A stretch of DNA of 64,000 bases, taken from positions 47,082-111,081 of the forward strand of contig JAXGGA010002970.1 in assembly GCA_038373865.1 (NCBI GenBank), given 5' to 3'. Made by a program: the position numbers and the translations under genes. This document shows, piece by piece, positions 34,315-46,050 of the stretch (its first letter is position 1; each line of letters begins with the position of its first letter). Origin of the DNA: Uloborus plumipes. Its lineage: Eukaryota > Arthropoda > Arachnida > Araneae > Uloboridae. The notes under the pieces are model-generated. The model had not been told where the DNA came from. It was given only the letters and a program-made list of their open reading frames with translations, and made no database searches.

Positions 34315-34737
34315 ATGTTATTTTCTATGTTAAATTCATTTATGTGTGGAAAAAAAGACAAAGCCCCTTCATTGAGTGTTATTGAAGCGTTCATGGCTGG
34401 TTGGTCTACCGACAGTATATTGAAGAAAACCTATTTTGTAATAAAAGAATGTAACATTGCAATGATATTAGAAATATTACCAAACATAACATCTGTAATT
34501 ATTTGTTCCGCTGATTCAATATTGAATTCAATAATTCAATTCATTGAAATAAAAAATAAAACGTTGAATCAATTAGTGTGTAAATGTTTTCATATTTTAG
34601 TACCTGTACTAATCAAAATTTTGTATATTTTGCAGCATTTTAACTTTGATTTTAATGCTCCCACTAAAATGTTTGCAAAATATAATTATAAAACATCTGA
34701 AAGCATAAAATGGTCTATAGAAATGGCAGATCATTAA
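34315..34737 (+). other. Orphan 140-codon open frame downstream of msx
   Basis: One of the longest uninterrupted frames outside transposons in this AT-rich window. The translation is rich in I, L, N and K, with a hydrophobic run (CKCFHILVPVLIKILYILQH). I recognise no family. It could be a chance frame, a single-exon gene or part of a long msx 3' UTR. No splice or promoter evidence was found. Confidence 0.15.
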
Positions 34738-35489
34738 AATATTTATAGTTTTACACGTCAATTGTATAATTTCCTGACATTATTTTTAAATGTTATAGTT
34801 GTTATCACATGAATATCAATCAATAGAAAATTTTTAATTTACTATAATTTAACTAATTATTTGTATTTCAATCATTGTTGGTGATTTAAGATAAAATTGA
34901 ACATTGGGATCAAAACTATAGTCAAATCGATACTTGAAATTAAGCGAATTGAATCTGTGCTTTACGACGAGAAAAGTCATTTAGCAGTGAATTCTAGCCT
35001 CCATTCATTGTAATTTAGTATCAGCTGGCTGTCAGCAATTTGTATATAAGTCTGTGAATGAATTTAAAAAAATGACGTGTTTCTGTGAATAAAAAGCTTG
35101 TAAAGCATAATCCTCTCAAATGAATAAAAAAAACTACGATACTGATATGAAAACGCACGTTGTCCACGTAGTCAAATGAACTGTGGCTTTGCGTTTTTAT
35201 TCTTTTACCTGTATCAACATGAAGATATTTAGAGATCTGCACGTAACTCTAATATTTATGTTTTAATGCTTGTTCAGAAATTTATGAGACCAACTTTCTT
35301 TTCGTTCTTAAAAATGAATTTCACGTGGTAATATTTCTAGAAAGTGTAAAGTGTTATTTTTAATGTTTAGGAAAGCGGTACGAAAATAATAGTTTAAAGC
35401 AACATTGAAATATTTTCACAATATCCGCTTGATTTTATGAATCAATGAACATATTTTCATTAGAAACAAAAATATAGTAACTGTAATTT

Positions 35490-35985
35490 ATAACGAATGA
35501 TGAATCTCACGAAGTTTTCGTCACGTTTGACAAAATGGCTTCGCGAAAAAGACTTCGATTAAGCTTTTCGTCAAATGAGTTAAACTTTTCTTCAAATAGG
35601 TAAACATTTCGTGAGATTTGAGCACGAATTTCTGACCTAGTGATGAAAGAATCGTCGTAAATGTCTAGCGATTGATGAATCCTCGACCGTGAGCGGTGAA
35701 TTTCTGAGAGTACTGAAATATTACAACGGAAATTCGTCACCTTCTGCACTCACAGAAACACAATGCCCACTTTCGAGGATCATTCAATCGTTCGTCCTTC
35801 ACAACGATTCTTTATTCATTGGGTCAGAAACTAATGTTCGAATCTCAACGAAATTATGGTCAGTTTGACGAAAGGTTATTATCGTCAGTTTGACGAAGAT
35901 TTATCTCGGAGCATTTATCATGAAATAATTTCCTGAAATGCGACGAAAATTGATTTGAGCATCCGTTTCTGTATAGAGTATTTAA
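35490..35985. repeat. Foldback element with roughly 225-bp inverted arms
   Basis: The left arm (about 35490-35715) and right arm (about 35745-35970) are diverged inverses around a centre near 35730. The clearest pairing is 35606-35638 (ATTTCGTGAGATTTGAGCAC...) with 35821-35854 read in reverse. Both arms contain TTTCTGACC, several CGTCAAA/TTTGACGA blocks and a GATCCTCGA-type inner block. A single related arm lies at 45870-46050. No coding capacity is present. Confidence 0.68.
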
Positions 35986-36847
35986 AAAAATGTTTCTGTT
36001 ATTAAAATATACATTAACAAATTTGAGAACAGTATATTAAAAATGTATTGCATTATTACGCATTAATGCGTGGCTCATCCAAAAGCGAAAAAAATTGAAA
36101 AACAATAAAAATACTATATTTCACAAGCATAAATGCATCTCAAAATGATTGAAGTTCATGAGCTTCAAAATGCTCCGTTTGTACTACTTCAACTACATTT
36201 ATTTTCCAACATTGCTGTCTGACTATTCTCAGCTGATAATATTTATCTTGTAAGTCATGTCACACATTTAATTAATATAGCAATAAAGAGAAATACTTGA
36301 TTACATTTAATTAACTGTTCTTAATATTCACAAAATTGTATTTATAGAATATAGCTTTTATATTTATTGTGATTCATAACATGAAAGCGTAAGATTCTGT
36401 TAAAATCCTACTTTTGCATCAAAATTATTTTGGATGTAGAAGTTTCAGATTTTCCTGGTTTTCACGCTATTACTTTTTGTTCAAGACTCAAAATTACGTT
36501 TTAGCATTTCAATGTAAATTTTAAAAAATCTTTTTTATGTCACACGAAGTTTATGTTTAAAGAAAGTATTTTATATTTGAACTAGCCAAAATGTGCGCAG
36601 ACTACCAATATTGTTCCTATAAAACTCTCACAATGTGCAGAAGAAACATAATTACAGATTTGCTGCACTTTTGAAAACCTATTTCCAGGTGTATTCGTAA
36701 TATATTCAGCAAATAAAATTTATTGTTGTAGACGAACATATCTTTGTTTTCTTTGTTGAAACACATTCACGCTACGCTGCTCCATAAATGTGGCACTTCC
36801 CCCTCCCCTGCAAATTATGAATGAAATTTAATACAATATTTACGAAA

Positions 36848-36878
<31 letters not shown>

Positions 36879-37204
36879 GATAGAGAACGAAAAGAAAAAA
36901 AAAAGTTGAACTTAAAAAAAGCGCACCAAATTAAATATAATTTAGCCAAATTTAGTCAAAACGATACTTTAATAATCCACTTGATTTTAAGTAATATTTT
37001 TTTAACCAACAATCGTGAAAATAAAACATACATATGTATTAAAAGATTTAAAAAAAATTACAGTATCGTCTTGCTGAATCAAGTCCCTTTAGTAGATTTT
37101 TTATACAAAGTAGCAGCATTCAAAGTAGCAAAAATAAGAACAATTAAAATAAATTTATCCAAAATTTACTGCTGTAATACCATTGAATTTTCGTTGGAAA
37201 ATTA
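35986..37204. other. Intergenic, no gene seen
   Basis: AT-rich DNA ending in a purine-rich microsatellite (36857-36881) and a low-complexity 100-codon frame at 36906-37208 that I do not consider real. Confidence 0.5.
36857..36881. repeat. (GAA)n microsatellite
   Basis: About eight GAA units following a poly-A run, continuing into an A/G-rich tract to 36905. Confidence 0.9.
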
Positions 37205-37208
37205 TTAA

Positions 37209-37784
37209 CCCTTTAAGCGGTCAATTATTTTATCAAAAATACTTCCAAAAAAAGGCATATTTTTTTAATTGTATTTTGTTAAGTACCATACTTAACAGAA
37301 TAAGAATATTAAGAATTTTTTATTTTTTGTTTTCGTTTTTAATGCTTTTACAACATTTTTTATTTTACAATTTTAGTCACAAAACCCCTAAATGTTTGCT
37401 TTTTTTAAGTACATTCCGCAAGCAGTAAAGAATGGTTTACAAATTATGCAAAAATTTCTCTCACACTTACTGTGAATTTTGAAGTTTACAATTTTCCAAA
37501 CAGTTCAGAAGTCTTTCTCATACTGTCTAGTCATACAGTAAAACAAAAAGTTCCCGCTTTCCCGCTACATAAAAAAACCCGGATGAAAAGCATTTCATTT
37601 ACATGGACAAGCCACAACATCTGTTGAAAAACAATACTACTAAGTAGTCTCTTTCAATAACGAAAAATTCGGGCAAACCAGAAAAGAAAATCAGAAAATA
37701 TCGATGCCCGTACGCCGTGCGGGCAAACCAGATGAGGCCAATTTCGGGTAGCACGTACACTGTACGGGGAAACTGCTTAAAGGG
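37209..37784. mobile_element. piggyBac-like MITE
   Basis: It starts CCCTTTAAGCGG and ends CTGCTTAAAGGG, with TTAA on both sides (37205-37208 and 37785-37788). TTAA target duplications together with CCC...GGG termini are the signature of the piggyBac superfamily. The interior has a repeated CGGGCAAACCAGA phrase (near 37670 and 37720) and no transposase. The 576-bp length fits a non-autonomous derivative. Confidence 0.8.
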
Positions 37785-37958
37785 TTAAATACGTATTTCC
37801 TTAAGATATAAAAAATGCATGTTACGTTTTCTTTTTTTTTTTTTTTTAAAGATATTTACTGTCAATAAAAGAAACTATTGTTGACGAAACGTTTAGTGAT
37901 TAATATTATAATTACTAGTTACGTAACATCATTTAGTTCCCTTCATAATACAATTTCA

Positions 37959-38058
37959 AATTATAAGGGATCGTTCGCCAATTTGCAGCACTTGCCTGCA
38001 ATCGCTCATTGTGATTCGTTATAAAAACAGATTATTTGTGAGCGATCCCTTATGATTA
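37959..38058. repeat. Small palindromic MITE-like element
   Basis: About 100 bp flanked by inverse arms ATAAGGGATCGTTCGC (37963-37978) and GTGAGCGATCCCTTAT (38037-38052). Two mismatches suggest an aged foldback. No target duplication was identified. Confidence 0.6.
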
Positions 38059-39702
38059 GACACCTATCAGAGAATAATTGAAACAAGCTAACCCGTGAAA
38101 AGCATTCGCGCTCGACAGATTGAATTTCAGAATCTTTTTTTTTTTTCTTTTTTTTTTAAGTAGGGGAATGGGGGGAAAGTGAAATAGCGGGGCAAAGTGA
38201 AATGGTAAAATATTTTCACAGTTTGCAGTGCCAACTGTTAAGCAATATTTTAACTAGTAATATTTAAGTTCCTAAACATACAGTTGATTCCTGTCAAAAA
38301 ACAAGTAGCTCCAAAGATCAACGATTAAAATTATACAAGTAATTTCCAAAATTTGATATCTTAAAGTATTGCTTAGTAAAAAAAAAAAATGGGTTTTTCT
38401 ACAAAACAGCGAAATGTGAGCTGTCTCTGTATTTTTCGCTGAAAGCGCTGGAAAAAATCCTTAAAATGATTCTCACTTTCAAAATTTAGTAAATTATTAA
38501 AGAAGTTATGGCGTAGTCACAAAAAAGCAACTTTTACAAATATATATGATGCGACACATTAGGTCACAGATATTTAATTTTTACGGTATTAGACTGGATA
38601 TTTTTTATACGCTGCCAAATATGCATTTTTGGCTTGAAAGTTATAAACTTCACTCTTTTCGCTCATGCGCAGTGAGAAATTTATTACTTTAAATGTTCAC
38701 AACCACTGAATTTTCAAAATTTTTATTTCAAATTTCAATATGACGATTTAGACCAGGCACTGGATGAGTATACAAAATATGAGAACCCAATACTGTCGAT
38801 GGATTTTAGTTGAGAAATGCTCATAGATTAACAATATGAATGTTGCTCATTTCCAATCCCCCACTTAATATTCGTCAAGAAAAGCGACGGAGTCCTTTCT
38901 AAATACTCATTTTATTCATTAATTCAGTCATAATTAATAGTTACTTCTAATGGTGGAAGTGATGGTGAGTTGTTTCAAATTCTACAGTAACAGTAATATT
39001 AAAAAAAATACCTAATTAAAATTACGTAAGATAAATTATAGAATTGACATAGAATATAGGTAAGTAAGACAAGTAATTACTCATTTTTATTTAGAAAATC
39101 ATTTTTAATACATTTACACAATGAAATACAAAATGACAATGCCTTTTACAACTGACAAGCCATTGTTTAACAGTTTAACTTACATTTACAAGGTTGAATT
39201 TGTAACTCTGACCAAGACGACTTAGTTAATCATTTCCTACAGACGTAAGAAACCATTTAAGCTTTTCATAGTCAAATACAGAAAAACAAATAAGTTGCAA
39301 CTATGTTTGATGAGCATTTCTCCAAATAAACTGTTTAGCGCTTAACAAATACAAATGCGAAGCATATGACGCGCATATGGCTTTCATTAAATTAAAGGCA
39401 AAACCTATGTTTTAAAAAATCAGTTTATATTAGAATTCATCTGAAGTTCATAAAAAGAGATAGGTGCAAGCCATTTCTAATTGTTTTCATTATTCATTAT
39501 TTAAGTCAAGGTTTCTCCACAGATGTAAGAGCTGTCGTATCAAGCGCTCAGTTGCAGCTTTCAAACATTGCATTTTATTGCCAATTTGATATTGGCAGTA
39601 TCGCAGGGATATATTGGATGTAATGCTGTCAAGCAAAATATTGCACATAATTTACCTAAGGATTCAACAGCTTAATGGCACCCTTGGGGACCATTTCTTG
39701 GT
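38059..39702. other. Intergenic; motif-rich but no gene seen
   Basis: A purine-rich patch at 38161-38205 carries GGGGAA and GGGGCAAAGTGAAA phrases of the kind found at transposon termini. Possible partner phrases (TTTTACCCC) lie at 41362 and 41576, too far apart and too weak to call an element. The remainder is AT-rich. Confidence 0.4.
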
Positions 39703-39710
39703 ACGAGAAC

Positions 39711-40180
39711 CAGTGGCGTATCCAGGGGGGGGGGGGGGGTGCCAAGGGACCAATGCACCCCACAAGATTTTGTAAGACTATAAAAAATTGTGGCACCGAA
39801 TTTTGAAAAAACATGTAACCTTCATGTAAATATGCTTCAGGTTTTTTTAATGAAAATTACTTTATGGACATTGAAATATTGTCATATTATTTTCTGTTTT
39901 CGACAATAAGAAGCAAAACTAATTGTTATTCTGTAATTGTGGAAATGTAAGAGGAAAATGAGCAATGTACCCGCTCCTTATTGTTCTTGCATAATATTCA
40001 TTTTTGTGAAAGAAAAAAAAAAAAACAATCTTTGAGCAACGTTTAATAGAAAAAATTAAATCGAAATACTGCGTTTTTAAAGTTTCACCATGTTTCTTGA
40101 TTTTTTTCCTTTCTCATCACAGTGTCGATGTTCGATATGCACCCCCCCCCCCCCAAAATCAATTCCTGGATACGCCACTG
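39711..40180. mobile_element. Non-autonomous hAT-like element with perfect TSD
   Basis: It starts CAGTGGCGTATCCAGGG and ends CCTGGATACGCCACTG. The octamer ACGAGAAC is perfectly duplicated at 39703-39710 and 40181-40188. Same terminal family as 3234-3929. The interior has G-run and C-run patches next to the ends. There is no transposase. The perfect target duplication makes this the younger of the two copies. Confidence 0.88.
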
Positions 40181-40188
40181 ACGAGAAC

Positions 40189-41624
40189 CACAGACCCAAT
40201 CAACCAATATTTTTTAGTTCTTACCAATAATAAAATACTAAGAAGAACACCTGTATAAACACCTATGATAATAGGAGCCGGCTGAATTTTTACTGCATGA
40301 AATGTGTGAGAAAACATTCTTGAATCAGCTTCTAAAGATTGCAATTTCAGTACCTCACAAAGCCTCACAAGCCCTTGTAGCTTGAAAAACTTTGATGGAT
40401 CATCGAATCCTCCATAAATGTGATTGTCTCAGTTTTTTTTTTTTTTTTTTTTTACATACAAGCGATAAATTTAAATTAGATAAGTATAACTTAAAAAAAT
40501 ATGTTTTTACAATGACAGTTAGATAGTCAATTGATTTAATCATTTATTACTTCACATTTGACTGAAAAATTTACCAAATTACATTTAGTTACGTTTACCC
40601 GCTTTAGGTCTCCTGGTAGGGCAAAGCTGGTTTTTCAAGTGTTTATGATTTTTGATACTAAATAAATAAATATTATTTTTAAAACGACGCAAGAATATTT
40701 TCATTTTGAAGTTTACTATCCCTTTTAAGAATTAAACCAAAATTGTAATGACAAAAAACCAAAAACTACAGTTGTCGATCTTTATTTGTTAACTTACCCG
40801 CTTTAGGCTACCCTTCCCCATGCAGAAAGCAACTTGTGAAATGTTAATGATTCGGACAGTTTTTTGGAAAAATCGCACATAAAACAGTCTAAAGAGAAAA
40901 AAAAATCAATTTAAACTGTCTTTGAAGAAACACACACAGCATTAAACAAAGAATGATTAAATAAATAAAAAGGAAACGTTTTCTTCCGAGGGAAATTGTA
41001 ACTGATTCGAAGTGTATTGATGATGGTCAACCTTTATAAGTTGGAAAGTGGATACAAGCTGAGTTTTTGAGAAAAAAAGTCAAAAAATCTATTTTTATGC
41101 TACCATTCTTCCCACAATGTAGAATAATGTACAATGGAATTCAAAAGTACAGTGACTGTTTTTTGGGAGAGAAATGATGATTTGAAGTTCGATCCATCTC
41201 TAAAAATGTAAGTCATTCCTAGCCCTGAGATAAATCAAAAGGACAATATTATTTTCTAGAAATATTTATGTATTAATTGTTTTCTCCTTAATGAATAAGA
41301 GTATAAAGTTACTATTCAACAAATTATGAAATTGAAGCTTTTAAAGCATGAATTATTTTACCCCTCTAGTGACCTATTTTGTCCCACGCTATGGAGCAAA
41401 ATAAGTTATTGAGAACTTATTTGTCAACATCAATATTTTGTTTCTTTCAGAGATATCTCACTTCAAATGTCATAAGGAGCACTCATTTGCATTTCTTGAA
41501 CAATTAATTTACTGGCTGAATCAATATATTTTTTGCTGTCAAGACATGATTGTAAAATTGCTCTTTTTGGACTTATTTTACCCCACCTGCCCCCATAAAC
41601 AATTTATTGCTCCAAATAAGATAC
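40189..41624. other. Intergenic, degenerate repeats, no gene seen
   Basis: A TTACCCGCTTTAGG phrase appears twice in direct orientation near 40597 and 40796, suggesting remnants of an older repeat. A poly-T run lies near 40433-40453. Frames at 40159-40368 and 41438-41629 lack domains. Confidence 0.45.
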
Positions 41625-42215
41625 TATAACGGTACCCCAGTTTGTAACTACGGAAGGGATATTCCACTTCTGGAGGGAAAGAAACCGATTTTGTATTCGG
41701 CTGCTTTGAGACGTAAAGGGAGTTGAATTGGAAATGCAAGCACACTGGAACATTCCGGTGTTAGTAAGTTTCAGATCTAGATTTTTTGAATTAGATCTGT
41801 CGGACTGCAGCACAGATACTGTTCAACAATTGTTCCATATTTAGTCATTCTTTTTATAAGGCTTTTAAATTAAATATACAGTTTAATGCACCGAATGAGA
41901 CATCGATAATCATTGGGTATCATAATGATACCCGAATTTGTAATTTCGGAAGGAATTATACTTTTTGAAGTTCCACTTCTCGTCGTAAAGAAACCGATTT
42001 TGTATTCGACTGCTTTGAGACATGGGGGGTTGGAATTGGAAATGCAAGCACACTGGAATATTTTGATATAAGTACGTTTCATGCGTAGATTTTTTGAAAC
42101 AGATCAGTTCAACTTTAATAACAGCTGCTGTCAAACAATTGTTTCTTATTTACCAAACGGTTTTATAAGGCGTAAATCCCGCATACAATTTTATGCACAT
42201 CATAACGGACGTCGT
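41625..42215. repeat. Diverged tandem duplication (about 309-bp offset)
   Basis: Two units, about 41625-41925 and 41930-42215, share long blocks such as GAAACCGATTTTGTATTCG (41681 and 41990), GGAAATGCAAGCACACTGGA and TAGATTTTTTGAA. Overlapping frames on the minus strand translate the same shared block in two frames, so it is not coding. It is either an old tandem duplication or two adjacent copies of an unidentified mobile element. Confidence 0.75.
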
Positions 42216-42289
42216 AGAGAAGCAACCGCGTTTTTAACAAGCCTACAGACTTGGAAGATCAAAGGTCATGTCATTTAGCTCATTCCGCC

Positions 42290-42740
42290 GAAAAGCAGAT
42301 AGAACAACTCAGGTAACAATTCAGCAACCAGAGCCACGGAAGAATAGAGCTATTAGCACGCCTTCGGCTCCATTCCACAACAAACGCCACCAACAAAACG
42401 CGGCATTTGAGAGCGTTTAACTGTCTTCAGTGGCAGTTGTACCGTTTCCCTTTGGCAACTTCCAAATGGAGTCATTCATGCCACCGATCAGGGTCGATCC
42501 CTGAGGGCGATGTTAATTAAAAGGAAAGCTGTCGGCGATTAGGATCCCTCTATAGTGCTATAAAGGACTAATTTCAAACGACATATGAGGCGGGGCAGTT
42601 TCTGCTAATGCTGCGCTTGTATGGTCGATTTGTTCGTCCGTTATGTTTTCGCGAGTTTGAAAATGTTTTCAAGTCGAGTCGTTCGAACAATACGATGGGC
42701 AATAAATTTCGTGTAATTGGCCGAGGCTTTCGGATAATGC
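42290..42740. promoter_or_regulatory. GC-richer island downstream of msx
   Basis: Unique balanced-composition sequence with TTAATTAAAAGG near 42513, CGATTAGG near 42536, and no domain-bearing frame. A candidate distal regulatory element or unrecognised exon. Evidence is compositional only. Confidence 0.22.
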
Positions 42741-44681
42741 TATCCTGTTTACTCCGAGAGTTGGTGCATTTTAAAATTTAATTGGTTTCATTCAAAGACG
42801 ATACATGCCAAATGTATGCGATTGGTGAATAAATTGGAGAATTTTAAAGCAACTGTGTCCTCACAGGAAGAAAACTGCATCGATGGGGATTCGTAAACGT
42901 ATTTGTATTATACGGTAACAGATTTTATCTTTTATTATTTGCTTACGTCACCTATAATATAGTAAATGATTTGAATTGAAACTTTTTATGTTTCTGCTTT
43001 TAACTGTTTTTCATAAATTAATTTGTGTAAAAAAAATAATAGCGAGGAATTTTTTATGTGAGTATCTTGGTGAATAAAAAAAAAATCAATCACATATAGT
43101 GGAAAATAAGAGGAAAAATTGCAGAAAGTGTTTAAAGTGAACCCATAAAAGTGAAAAAAAAAACCCATAAAAACCAATTTTGTACATTACAGACATTTTC
43201 TTTTATGAACAATTTATTCCTTTAATTTATTCCAAATTTTAACTTTTCTTTACACTTTGCAGCTCAGGAGCAAGACATTTGCGCTTCTTTAGTTGATTTT
43301 ACTTAGGCTTCGTCATACGATCCAATCCGCCTCCCCCTCCCCCCAAAAAAACTTTTAGGATTACTACGTTTAAAATTTTATTACGAGACCACTTTGAATT
43401 ATTTATGAGTTTACCATTTTTATGGGGTTTTTTTTTCTACTATTAATTGATATACAATGCATCACTGATTAGAAGGTAAGTAGGTTTTTTTAGGATGTTA
43501 CATTTACTTCTTTTATCGAAAATATCTTTCTTAAAATTTTCTAAGCAACATTTCTTAAAATTCTCTTATGTAAAATTTCTTAAAATTTTCTATTTAACGT
43601 TTTTAAAAGGATCCTGTAAGCGAAAATGGGGCAAAAATAGATGTTGTATTCAATGTTTCAGAAATAGTTTAACCTCCTTTTTTCCAATGATGTGTAGCAT
43701 TACTGAGCTAGAGGAGCAGAAGTTTTGAAAATGCCATATTTCTTAAGAAGTGTTATATAGGCTTTACAAAATAAAAGTCACTAAACAAGCTCATTGAGAA
43801 GTGAGACACATGTAGGTATTTACATAAATTTGTTTTATTTTGTAGTACAACGGATTAAAAGTACATTCTTAAGCTTTAAAGTTTTTTTTTTTTTTTAAAG
43901 AATGCTCTTTGAGGTTCGAGTTCCTTTTTTATTTTTTAATTGTTTTGTGAAACACTTGTTGTATAATACCGAACATTTTAACAGTGGAATTCTGCCATTT
44001 ATTGCGTACATCACATTTCATAATGCGGCGCAAATGGCAGATTTCAATCTGTCCAACAATGAAAAATTAATTTTAAGAAAAATGCACTATTAAAAAAGAA
44101 ATCCGACAGCCTTAAGTGCTCAAAACTTTACCATCTAAATAACACAAAAAAAAAAAAAAGAGTCTACATATTATTAACGGACAGTGAGACACCAAGATTT
44201 GAAACAACAAATTTGTACCGTGAATGGAGGGAAAAAGTTGAGAATCACTGATCTATGAAATTCTGTAGAGCGAAATCAACTCTAAAAGTTGTTCCACTAC
44301 CAGCGCACTGTCATTGCAAGGAAGACAACATGCTTCGCGTGTACATGCGCGTAGGGAAAGAGTATGCAGGTTGTTTTTCGATGTAGGTTTTCTGTTGAAC
44401 GAAATACTTCTCATTCATTTTTAAATGATTTTGAATCCTTTTTAAAAATAGGGTAATCCGGTAGTCAAAGCTTTTTTTTTCATAGTCGTACATAAAATTC
44501 CATGGTGCACGTAAAAAAATAAATAAATCATGCTCTGCTATTTAATGTTAGCTTAGTTATATCTACAAAACTTACTTACTATTTTTTATTGATTGAATTT
44601 TAATTGTTATTTTAGCTTCAGGTGGTAAATACCAATATATTTGAGATGGAATTGAAAATAGTTTATAGTGCTTAGATTGTC
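42741..44681. other. Intergenic, no gene seen
   Basis: AT-rich. 43520-43605 has several imperfect copies of a TTTCTTAAAATTTTC unit, which accounts for the F/L/K-rich frame at 43495-43728. A TTGAGAATCACTG phrase near 44240 looks like one hAT end without a partner. Confidence 0.45.
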
Positions 44682-45254
44682 TTATTTGTTAATGCGTCTA
44701 TTTTTTCCAACTGCAATGAACAAAAAGAAGACATATTTGACACATGATACAACGAAACCCACTGCACGTCTTCTTAGTTTCAAAGTAATGTTCTGAATAA
44801 TATTTGCTAAGAACTGTGATACAGCTGGCTTATTCTTATCATACTGACTTGCATTTTTCTTCACCTTCTTACTTTTGTTTCAATCCGTTTCTTTGTTGGA
44901 ATGTTGTGTGGTTACCTTGATACTCTTCGAACATTCACTAATGTCTGATGAGCTGTCATTGTATCCTTCATCTTATTAAAAATTAAATTTTCTCTCGGTA
45001 GTTTCGTCAACTATTTCATTATTTTTCTCAAATTTGTTTGGAATTTTTTATTCAAATTCACGATGCGGATTTCTATTGTCAATAAAAGATCAGCGTACTG
45101 TAATTTTTGTGATTCCTTGCTTTGCTGTCACCTGGTCAAGTCTCCGAATAGAAGAGATTTTATGTTGGTGTTTGGCAGGTGATAGTGATTTTACACTACT
45201 AATTCCAGGTTCTGCAGTAGGTTACGAATTAATTTCAAGTCCGTTGATTAGTAC
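44682..45254 (-). pseudogene. Possible decayed coding segment of unknown family
   Basis: Read on the minus strand in one frame, 191 codons contain about six stops, fewer than expected for DNA this AT-rich. The stretches between them look protein-like, for example ISSIRRLDQVTAKQGITKI, FEKNNEIVDETTERKFNF and NDSSSDISECSKS followed by a lysine-rich KKVKKNAS. The + strand frame at 45034-45339 would be its shadow. I do not recognise the family. It could be a retropseudogene fragment, a transposon-derived frame, or chance. Confidence 0.22.
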
Positions 45255-45869
45255 TTTTTTTATTAATTTGCTTCCTCTTACGTCTTTTTTATATATATTT
45301 TATTTTAATTCAAGCACTTCACTATCTATCGATACCTAAAACAAACGATCTGGGAGAGCCTTCTTGTTAAGGTAAAGAAAAAATACACAAAATCAATCAA
45401 ACCCAACAAATATTTTTCAGTAACGTAGTAAAATAAAATTCAGTTAAAATTTAAATTTAGTAATAGCTCCAACGCGTGCAAAAGAAATTGTGGCATGTAT
45501 ACCAAAGCACAGTAAGACATTTATCCTATTTTGTACGATACAGAAGTCGCACACGATAGTTGTCTGCACTTGCAAAGGTAAATCCGGTTAACCATATACA
45601 CAGCACTTTGTACAGACAGACGCCACTGCTTACGGTGATTTAGTTTCGACTTCGAAAATCAAGAATGAGTACCATATTTAGAGCATATAACACATTTACT
45701 GCAAGGTGTTTAAAAGATCAGAAGTAAAATCACGCGTTAACCTCAAAATACCGATTGTACAGTTACAAGTAATCATTGAATTCAGATTCACGCTACATAC
45801 TATTCAAAAAACTCTCATCGAGCAAACGTTTAAAACAAAATGAACGAGACATCTGAGTCAGACATTCGG
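45255..45869. other. Intergenic, no gene seen
   Basis: AT-rich single-copy-looking DNA without recognised features. Confidence 0.5.
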
Positions 45870-46050
45870 AAATACATACTCAAATCTTCCGAAATTTTCA
45901 ACAGATTTGACAAAATTGCTTCGTGAAAAATGGTCTGAGTCAACTTTTCGTCAACTTGTGAGGTTTAAGCATAAGTTTCTGACTTAGCGGGGAAATAATT
46001 GAAATTCATTTTACGAAAGAAGAATTTCTGAAAGTGAGTGCTCTATTTGT
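45870..46050. repeat. Single arm related to the 35490-35985 foldback
   Basis: It shares with the left arm of that element the order ...TTTGACAAAATTGCTTCGTGA, a TTTTCGTCAA block, a GTGAGGTTTAAGCATAAGTT-like block, TTTCTGACTTAG and an inner TTTCTGAAAGTGAGTGC end. No inverse partner lies next to it, so it is a solo arm or a truncated copy. Confidence 0.6.

Larger units (their letters stand above)
33556..35489 (+). other. msx 3' flank and probable 3' UTR
   Basis: A canonical AATAAA at 33930-33935, 375 bp after the stop, is the first plausible polyadenylation signal; others lie near 34555. The frame at 33591-33797 has no domain. A 140-codon frame at 34315-34737 is listed separately. Confidence 0.45.

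Noticed and set aside
38161..41600. Single large transposon between a GGGGAA...GGGGCAAAGTG patch and TTTTACCCC phrases
   Set aside because: The ends are short, inexact and 3.4 kb apart, and no transposase or target duplication was found.
43495..43728. F/L/K-rich 77-codon frame
   Set aside because: It is produced by several imperfect copies of a TTTCTTAAAATTTTC unit, not by coding sequence.
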